Source: CAVSZB01 sp964420395
GTDB lineage: Bacteria; Krumholzibacteriota; Krumholzibacteriia; LZORAL124-64-63
NCBI GenBank assembly: GCA_964420395.1
Contig: CAYQTJ010000119.1
Coordinates: forward strand, 1 to 9,537
Direction of reading: 5' to 3'
DNA length: 9,537 nt
Positions 1-9,537 of the stretch are shown here, piece by piece. The notes under the pieces are model-generated. The model was not told the DNA's origin and searched no databases. It saw nothing but the letters and a program-made list of their open reading frames with translations. Numbering within the stretch: the first letter of the stretch is position 1; the number at the start of each line of letters is the position of its first letter. The translations under genes and the position numbers were made by a program.

Positions 1-568
1 GGTACGCGAAGCCGCGCACCCCGAGCAGCGCGGCCGAGGCGACGAACGAAGCCGCGTTGACCAGGAACGCCGCCCCGGCTCCGGACAGCGCCACCAGCGC
101 CCCGCCGATCGCCGGTCCGATCAGCAGCACCAGGTTCTGCGTCACCAGGGTCAGGGCGTTCGCCCGGTTGAGCTGAGCCGTCGGCACGATGTCCGGCAGC
201 AGCGCCAGGCGCGCCGGCCCGGCCACCTGGCGCCCCGCCGACAGCAGCGCCGCCAGGGCGTACACCGTCGGCAGGTCCCGCGCCCAGGCGAGCGCCCCTG
301 CCACCAGGGCGCTGCCGAGGTCGCACCAGATCATCGCGGCGCGCCGGTCGCTCCGATCGAGCAGCAGCCCCACGAACGGCCCCAGGAGGATCGCCGGCAC
401 GATCTGCACGGCCGCCAGCACGCCCAGGTCGACCGCGCGACCCGAGAGGTGGTACACCTGCAGGTAGAGCGCGATGATCGCGATCTTGTCGCCGAGCCCG
501 GACACGAGCGACGCGCTCCAGACCGCCAGGAAGGCGCGGTTGCGCAGCAGCTCGCGCAGGTCGGTCAT
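1..568 (-). CDS. MFS exporter, Mef/EntS-like (MFS_3 type), C-terminal part beyond window
   Basis: The first 189 codons of an inner-membrane major facilitator superfamily transporter, predicted to export a small molecule by proton antiport. The ATG at 568-566 overlaps the hflX stop codon as ATGA, and AAGGG (579-575) lies 6 nt upstream as ribosome binding site. A short basic N-terminus (LRELLRNR) is followed by TM1 around residues 12-38, TM2 around 46-69, TM3 around 78-96, TM4 around 101-124, TM5 around 138-161 and the start of TM6 around 166-184. The loop between TM2 and TM3 has the MFS motif A (GLLLDRSDRR, 67-76). The segments LPDIVP (124-129), LNRANAL (133-139) and FLVNAASF (168-175) are typical of the family containing macrolide exporters Mef and enterobactin exporter EntS. 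The substrate cannot be read from the sequence. As last visible gene of the ABC-F/hflX operon it is probably translated by coupling. The reading frame is open to the left edge, so the truncation is due to the window, not a mutation. Confidence 0.9.
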   Translation of the reverse strand, partial: MTDLRELLRNRAFLAVWSASLVSGLGDKIAIIALYLQVYHLSGRAVDLGVLAAVQIVPAILLGPFVGLLLDRSDRRAAMIWCDLGSALVAGALAWARDLPTVYALAALLSAGRQVAGPARLALLPDIVPTAQLNRANALTLVTQNLVLLIGPAIGGALVALSGAGAAFLVNAASFVASAALLGVRGFAY

Positions 569-1867
569 GCCTCGCCCTTCGCCTTCAGCCACGGGTGGCG
601 GGCCAGCAGGCGCCGGTGCTCCTCCTCGCGCATCCGCACGACCACCTGGCAGCTCTCCCCCTCCCAGATCTGCTCCAGCACGGCGCCGGTGCGGTGGAAC
701 ACCGCGATCAGGTCGGCGCGCGAGGCCGGGACCGTCAGCCGGTAGACCTTCTCGCGCGCCAGCAGGCGCCGCACGATCGACTCCTGCACCGCCGCCGCCC
801 CCTCCGGCGCCAGCGCCGACACGAACAGCGCCTCGGGGTGCCGCCGGGCGAGCCGGTTGCGCAGCGCCTCGTCGGGCGCGAGGTCGATCTTGTTGAAGAC
901 GAGCTGGATCGCCCGGTCCTCGGGGACGAGGCCTGCCAGCACGCGGTTCACCGACTCGATCTGGCGCTCCGGGTCGGGGCTCGACGCCTCCACGACGTGC
1001 AGCAGCAGGTCGGCATCGCGCACCTCCTGCAGGGTCGCCTGGAACGACTCCACGAGATGGTGCGGCAGGCGCCTGATGAAGCCCACCGTGTCGGTGAGCA
1101 GGAAGCGGCGCCGCTCGTCCACCTCCACGCGCCGCGTCGTGGCGTCGAGCGTGGCGAACAGACGGTCCTCCACGAAGACCCCCGCCTGCGTCAGGGCGTT
1201 CATGAGGGTCGACTTGCCGGCGTTCGTGTAACCGACGAGCGCGACCGTGAACTCCCCCTGGCGGCGCTGGCGCTGGATGCGGTGATCGCCGGCCGCCTCG
1301 GCCAGCTCCCGCTTGAGCTGCGCGATGCGGCGCCCGATCAGGCGGCGGTCGGTCTCGAGCTGCGTCTCGCCGGGGCCGCGCGTGCCGATGCCGGCCTCCT
1401 GCCGCTCCAGGTGAGACCAGAGCCGGGTCAGCCGCGGCAGCATGTACTGCAGCTGGGCCAGCTCGACCTGCAGCCGCGCCTCGCTGGTGCGGGCATGGCG
1501 CGCGAAGATGTCGAGGATCAGCTCGGTGCGGTCCAGCACGCGGGCGCCGAGCTCCTTCTCGAGGTTGCGCCCCTGCGCCGGCGCCAGGTCGTTGTCGAAG
1601 ACCACCAGGTTGGCCTCGCGCTCGGCGATCAGGGCCTTGAGCTCGGCCAGCTTCCCTTTGCCCAGGAAGGTGGCGGGCTCCGGGCGGTCGCGCTTCTGCA
1701 GGATCTCGCCGCTCACCACGCCGCCGGCGGTCTCCACGAGACGCGCCAGTTCCGCCGTGTCGGGCGGGCCGCCGATCTCCTCGCCGAACCGCAGCGGCAG
1801 GTGGACGCCGACCAGAATGGCCCGCTCCGCCGCCACGGCCGTGCTGGTGTTGTGCGGCGCTTTGCGT

Positions 1868-1875
<8 letters not shown>
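565..1875 (-). CDS. hflX: Ribosome-associated GTPase HflX
   Basis: HflX (436 aa) binds the large ribosomal subunit and splits stalled 70S ribosomes with GTP hydrolysis; family members also give tolerance to heat and, in some bacteria, to macrolides and lincosamides. The HflX N-terminal domain covers about residues 18-205, with FLGKGK (70-75) and the family signature RGPGETQLE (166-174), then a coiled helix. The GTPase domain starts near 208: G1 GYTNAGKST (215-223), G2 around FATLDATTR (240-248), G3 DTVGF (262-266), G4 NKID (328-331), G5 around SAL (353-355). A short C-terminal domain follows. All nucleotide-binding motifs are intact, and the length is normal. The ATG at 1875 is preferred over an in-frame start at 1932 inside the upstream gene: GAGG lies 9 nt before it, and conserved sequence begins only after it. 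It overlaps the ABC-F gene by 8 nt and the MFS gene by 4 nt, which indicates translational coupling. Confidence 0.97.
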
Positions 1876-3862
<1,987 letters not shown>

Positions 3863-3980
3863 GCGCCGTGCCGTTCCGCGCCGCCGCCGCGGGCCATCCC
3901 GGGCGCGGGCTGGTGTCAAACTTGCTGGCCCGCCGGGAGATTCCGGGATCCGCGTCCGCCCCCCGTCCGCCGCCGGCAGC

Positions 3981-3998
3981 CCCGGCCCGACGGCCGGG
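3981..3998 (-). other. Hairpin in the ABC-F mRNA leader
   Basis: CCCGGCC and GGCCGGG form a perfect 7-bp stem with a 4-nt loop about 15-30 nt after the predicted transcription start. The palindrome GGGCGGCCGCCC (3996-4007) shares three bases with its 5' arm, so the two structures exclude each other. No poly-U tract follows, and stems of this size arise easily at this GC content, so a role in attenuation is only a possibility. Confidence 0.3.
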
Positions 3999-4019
3999 CG
4001 GCCGCCCGATCCACAATCT

Positions 4020-4049
4020 ATTATCAGAAAGGGAGTTAGTCCATGTCAA
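4020..4049 (-). promoter_or_regulatory. Sigma70-type promoter of the ABC-F/hflX/MFS operon
   Basis: On the minus strand, a perfect -35 hexamer TTGACA (4049-4044) is followed by an 18-nt spacer and GATAAT (4025-4020), five of six matches to the -10 consensus. Transcription would begin near 4013, leaving a leader of about 150 nt before the ABC-F ATG. The -10 lies in a short AT-rich patch that stands out in very GC-rich surroundings. The -35 box overlaps codons 1-3 of the divergent glycosyltransferase gene, and that gene's ribosome binding site (4029-4035) falls in the spacer. The hexamers are read directly; activity is inferred. Confidence 0.68.
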
Positions 4050-4999
4050 CGCCGTCGGTGGCGGTCATCGTGCCCACCCTCGACAGCGCCGCCACCCTCG
4101 GGGCCGCGCTGCGCGCGGTGGCCGAACTGGACTGGCCCCGGGAAGATATGGACCTGATCATCGTCGACGGAGGCAGCGCCGACGACACCCTCGGCCTGGC
4201 CCGGGAGCACAACGCGCGGCTGTTCGTGCGGGCCGGAACCGACGCCGACTTCCGGCGCAACTTCGCGGCCGGGCAGACCGACGCGCTCACCCTCTTCTTC
4301 CTCGACCCCCGTTGCTCGCCGCCGCGCGACTGGCTGCGCGCTTCGCTGCGCCACCTCGAACTGGCCCAGGTCGCCGCCGTGGGCGTGCGTCCGGTGCCCC
4401 CCTCCGGTCCTGACGCCTCCTGGGTGCAGCGCGCCTGGGCGCAGCGCTGCCTGGCCCGCCCGTCCGACGCGCCGGCCCGCCGCCTCGACGTCCGGATGCT
4501 GGCGGTGCGCCGCTTCGAGTTCGTGGCGGCCGGCGGCTTCCCGGAGGGCTTCGGCGCCGTCGCCGCCACGGAGCTGCTGCGGCGCATCGCCGGGCCGGCC
4601 CCTGCCCGCCGCCGGCTGGTCGCGCTCACGCGTCCCGACGGGGTGCGGCTCGGCGCCGGGCGCGGCCTGCGCGACTTCTACCGCGCCCAGCGGCGTCTCG
4701 GCGAAGCCACGCTCAGCGACGGCCTGCGCCTCGGGCTGGTCGCGGCCGACGCGGCGCACGTCCTCCTGCCGCTCTACGGCCTGCTCGCCACGTTCGCGCT
4801 GCTCGCCTGCGGCCTGCGGCACGCGCTGGCTGCCCGTCCCGTCGACCTCGAGCTGGCCCTGGTGGCGGCTGCCGCGCTCCTGCCGAGCGTGGGCCCGGCT
4901 CTCCGGGTCGCGCTCCGGCGGCGGCGGCCCGGACTGTTCCCCGGACTCTGGCTGCTGTACGTCGTGCGCATGGCGGCGCGGGGAGCGGCGGTGCGCTGA
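4043..4999 (+). CDS. Family 2 glycosyltransferase-like membrane protein with altered DxD motif
   Basis: A 318-aa protein with a GT-A type nucleotide-sugar binding fold at its N-terminus: the start VAVIVPTLDSAATLGAAL (6-23), then IIVDGGSADDT (39-49), are classic family 2 features. NFAAGQTDALTLFFLDPRC (73-91) corresponds to the region that normally ends in the metal-binding DxD; here it reads D88-P-R90, so the second acid is replaced by Arg. GGF (164-166) with E177 occupies the place of the usual acceptor-site ED motif, and FYRAQRRLG (212-220) resembles the late Q/RxxRW-like segment. About three hydrophobic segments close the protein (roughly 238-258, 269-287, 296-312), suggesting membrane anchoring with the catalytic domain in the cytoplasm. 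The likely role is sugar transfer in envelope or glycan synthesis, but donor and acceptor are unknown, and the altered motifs could mean changed or lost catalysis. AAGGGAG (4029-4035) sits 7 nt before the ATG. The gene stands alone, divergent from the ABC-F operon and convergent with the AraC gene. Confidence 0.8.
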   Translation: MSTPSVAVIVPTLDSAATLGAALRAVAELDWPREDMDLIIVDGGSADDTLGLAREHNARLFVRAGTDADFRRNFAAGQTDALTLFFLDPRCSPPRDWLRASLRHLELAQVAAVGVRPVPPSGPDASWVQRAWAQRCLARPSDAPARRLDVRMLAVRRFEFVAAGGFPEGFGAVAATELLRRIAGPAPARRRLVALTRPDGVRLGAGRGLRDFYRAQRRLGEATLSDGLRLGLVAADAAHVLLPLYGLLATFALLACGLRHALAARPVDLELALVAAAALLPSVGPALRVALRRRRPGLFPGLWLLYVVRMAARGAAVR

Positions 5000-5023
5000 G
5001 CGGACGGCGGCCGCCGGAACGGG

Positions 5024-5053
5024 CGCGGGCGCCCTCCGGAGAGGGCGCCCGCG
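5024..5053. terminator. Bidirectional hairpin between convergent genes
   Basis: A perfect 13-bp stem (5024-5036 with 5041-5053) closed by the tetraloop CGGA lies between the stop codons of the glycosyltransferase (plus, 4999) and the AraC regulator (minus, 5076). The position is right for a shared terminator. Neither side has a U tract, so it would be a stem-only terminator or an mRNA 3'-end stabiliser; that is an inference. Confidence 0.65.
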
Positions 5054-5075
5054 GGAAGGTCCCGGCGCGGCCGGC

Positions 5076-5969
5076 TCAGGCCACCGTCGAGGGCGGCACC
5101 GGATTCTTGCGGTACTTCAGCGGCGCCACCCCGCAGCGGTCCTTGAAGGTGCGCGAGAAGTGGGCCAGGCTGTGGAATCCGCACTCCTTCGAGATCGCCT
5201 CCACGGACAGGTCGAAGCGGCGAAGCAGGCGCTTGGCGTTCTCGATCCGCACCTGGATTAGGTAGTCGCTGAAACTCATCTTCACTTCCGACCGGAACAG
5301 GTTCGAGAAGTAGCCGGGCGAAAGGTGCACCGCCTCCGCCATGCGGTCGCGGTTGATGTCCTCCTGGTAGTGCGCCAGCACGTAGCGGCAGGCGAACTCG
5401 GCGCGGTAGTCCTGGATCGCGCCGGACGCGGCGACCCTTTGCCCGGCCTCGTCCCGCAGCTCGATCTCCGGCAGCGGCCCCACCCACAGCTTCTCCGCGC
5501 CGGGCCGCGGCACGAGTCCCGCCTCCAGCCCGCCCACTTCCGCCGCTGCCGCGACGCGCGCGGCGGCGGCGCTCTCCTCGGGGGTGGTCGCCTTCGAGAG
5601 GAACTCGATCACGTGCTGGGCGGTCTTGTGGACGTTCGACTTCTGGGCCACGAGCACCGGCGTGTTCAGGCGGGCCTGATAGTGCGCCAGGGTCTGGCGC
5701 AGCGCCGGCGGGGTCTCCGCGGCATAGACGAAGATCAGTCGGGTGCCGGGAACGTTGGCCCACTCCTCATCCCGCTGGCACTGGCGCAGCAGGATCTTCG
5801 GGCCGAAGAGGGCGAAGCACAGTTCGGCCGGATTGCGCTCGGCGGCGGAGCAGAGGAACAGGATCTTCTGGTAGTCCTCCCCGCCCTCGACCGCCATGCG
5901 CGGACAGGCGGGGAACTCGATGATGAACGTGCTCCACGCCTCTTCGATTCTCTCCAGACGTTCTTCCAC
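5076..5969 (-). CDS. AraC-family transcriptional regulator with unassigned N-terminal domain
   Basis: A 297-aa DNA-binding protein. Residues about 191-288 form the AraC/XylS double helix-turn-helix: the first around 205-226 (MAEAVHLSPGYFSNLFR), the second around 253-275, followed by the family signature GFHSLAHFSRTFKDRCGVAP (264-283). This half is most like the YesN type of AraC domain. The N-terminal 180 residues are not an AraC cupin arm that I can recognise. They begin with a charged helix (1-15) and alternate predicted strands (ILFLC near 36-40, RLIFVYAA, TPVLVAQ) with helices, ending in an Ala-rich stretch. An alpha/beta sensor or degenerate receiver-like fold is possible but unproven. 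The start is GTG at 5969: a TAG lies two codons upstream in frame, and a G-rich ribosome binding site precedes it by about 7 nt. It appears monocistronic, with its own promoter at 6060-6089, and its target genes are not evident; the divergent or neighbouring genes give no clear hint. Confidence 0.92.
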   Translation of the reverse strand: MEERLERIEEAWSTFIIEFPACPRMAVEGGEDYQKILFLCSAAERNPAELCFALFGPKILLRQCQRDEEWANVPGTRLIFVYAAETPPALRQTLAHYQARLNTPVLVAQKSNVHKTAQHVIEFLSKATTPEESAAAARVAAAAEVGGLEAGLVPRPGAEKLWVGPLPEIELRDEAGQRVAASGAIQDYRAEFACRYVLAHYQEDINRDRMAEAVHLSPGYFSNLFRSEVKMSFSDYLIQVRIENAKRLLRRFDLSVEAISKECGFHSLAHFSRTFKDRCGVAPLKYRKNPVPPSTVA

Positions 5970-6059
5970 GCGCTATCCCCCCGGGACGAATGGTGTCCGG
6001 GTTGTGAATCTGAGATGTCATTCTTCCTATAAAAATATCTCTGAGTCTGAACTTTTACC

Positions 6060-6089
6060 ATAATACGCCTGTTCGTGCGTTGTTGTCCA
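6060..6089 (-). promoter_or_regulatory. Candidate sigma70-type promoter of the AraC gene
   Basis: On the minus strand TGGACA (6089-6084, five of six matches to the -35 consensus) and TATTAT (6065-6060, five of six matches to -10) are separated by 18 nt. Transcription would start near 6053, giving a leader of about 84 nt. The site lies in the most AT-rich stretch of the window, which supports a regulatory role. Confidence 0.55.
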
Positions 6090-6093
6090 CGAA
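6072..6093. promoter_or_regulatory. Inverted repeat over the AraC-gene -35 box, candidate operator
   Basis: TTCGTG (6072-6077) and CACGAA (6088-6093) form a perfect 6-bp inverted repeat with a 10-bp spacer. Its right arm overlaps the candidate -35 hexamer and its left arm lies in the promoter spacer. A dimeric regulator bound here would be expected to block RNA polymerase. Which protein binds, if any, is unknown; AraC proteins usually prefer direct repeats. Confidence 0.35.
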
Positions 6094-6266
6094 GAAAATG
6101 AGACTCGCGGAGATTCCTGGGCGCGGTTCGGGATACTTTTGCAATAGGCCCCCACGTTATTCCTACCAAAAGACTTGGAGATGCGGCAACCGTCGCGCAG
6201 CCCGGGCTTTCCGTCGGATGCCGGCCCGGAGCGCGCGGACCCCCCGCCGGCCCGACCCCGGACGCG

Positions 6267-6297
6267 CGCGACCCCCGTGACGAGCACGGGGGTCGCG
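6267..6297 (-). terminator. Hairpin downstream of gyrA, probable terminator
   Basis: A perfect 13-bp stem (6267-6279 with 6285-6297) with the 5-nt loop ACGAG begins 31 nt after the gyrA stop codon. It matches the hairpin at 5024-5053 in size and also lacks a U tract. It probably ends the gyrB-gyrA transcript and separates it from the AraC gene. Confidence 0.65.
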
Positions 6298-6327
6298 GCG
6301 GTGCCTGGGCGATGGCTTCCGGGCCGA

Positions 6328-8901
<2,574 letters not shown>

Positions 8902-8909
8902 CGGGCGCC

Positions 8910-9537
<628 letters not shown>

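Larger units (their letters stand above)
5970..6327. other. 358-bp intergenic region between gyrA and the AraC gene
   Basis: Apart from the hairpin behind gyrA and the AraC-gene promoter with its inverted repeat, I see no gene here. Bases 6001-6060 are only 33% G+C (20 of 60), against about 70% in the flanking genes, and AT-richness continues less strongly to about 6180. A 6-bp direct repeat TCTGAG occurs at 6009-6014 and 6040-6045, 31 bp apart, close to three helical turns, inside the predicted leader. A partial third copy TCTGA follows at 6046-6050. Confidence 0.6.

Noticed and set aside
3914..3919. A second TTGACA on the minus strand, close to the ABC-F start
   Set aside because: No -10-like sequence 15-20 nt downstream; the region is almost pure G+C.
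4019..4024. TATTAT on the plus strand as -10 of the glycosyltransferase gene
   Set aside because: No -35 at suitable distance, and transcription would start inside the ribosome binding site; the same bases serve the better minus-strand promoter.
3996..5016. The palindrome GGCGGCCGCC on both sides of the glycosyltransferase gene (3997-4006 and 5006-5015)
   Set aside because: Very similar GC-only palindromes recur inside coding regions of the window, so flanking repeats or an insertion boundary are not supported.
5970..5990. A frameshift at the G6 run joining the upstream 6021 frame to the AraC frame
   Set aside because: Losing or gaining one base leads to the TAG just before the start or into the third frame; the GTG start gives a sensible full-length protein.

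Overview
This is a GC-rich (roughly 70% by eye) bacterial chromosomal segment with tightly packed genes. Nothing in it places it securely in a phylum. The adjacent gyrB-gyrA pair, the absence of a long insertion in the GyrB C-terminal part, and the base composition would fit many high-GC lineages, so I name no taxon. I see no mobile element, CRISPR array, rRNA or tRNA.

Layout: (1) 1-4049, minus strand: a three-gene operon read right to left, consisting of an ABC-F ATPase (3862-1868), the ribosome-associated GTPase HflX (1875-565) and an MFS exporter (568 to beyond the left edge). The genes overlap by 8 and 4 nt. A strong sigma70-type promoter (TTGACA-N18-GATAAT) lies about 150 nt upstream of the ABC-F start, with its -35 box inside the first codons of the divergent next gene. 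(2) 4043-4999, plus strand: a divergent family-2 glycosyltransferase-like protein with C-terminal membrane segments and an altered DxD motif. (3) 5024-5053: a 13-bp hairpin between two convergent genes. (4) 5969-5076, minus strand: an AraC-family regulator with an N-terminal domain I do not recognise. Upstream of it is an unusually AT-rich control region holding a promoter and an inverted repeat over its -35 box. (5) 6267-6297: a second 13-bp hairpin, downstream of gyrA. (6) 8901-6328, minus strand: complete gyrA. (7) 9537-8910, minus strand: the C-terminal 209 codons of gyrB, 8 nt upstream of gyrA.

How the genes may work together: GyrB and GyrA form DNA gyrase and are evidently co-transcribed and translated in sequence. 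The ABC-F, HflX and MFS genes are translationally coupled. Both ABC-F proteins and HflX act on stalled or drug-bound ribosomes, and the MFS protein resembles the Mef/EntS-type exporters, so the operon may be a ribosome-protection-plus-efflux unit (inference). GyrA carries Thr82-Ile83 where E. coli has Asp82-Ser83, which predicts low quinolone susceptibility. No clearly novel multi-gene system is visible. The most interesting points are the operon composition, its promoter arrangement, the gyrase QRDR and the unassigned sensor domain of the AraC protein.
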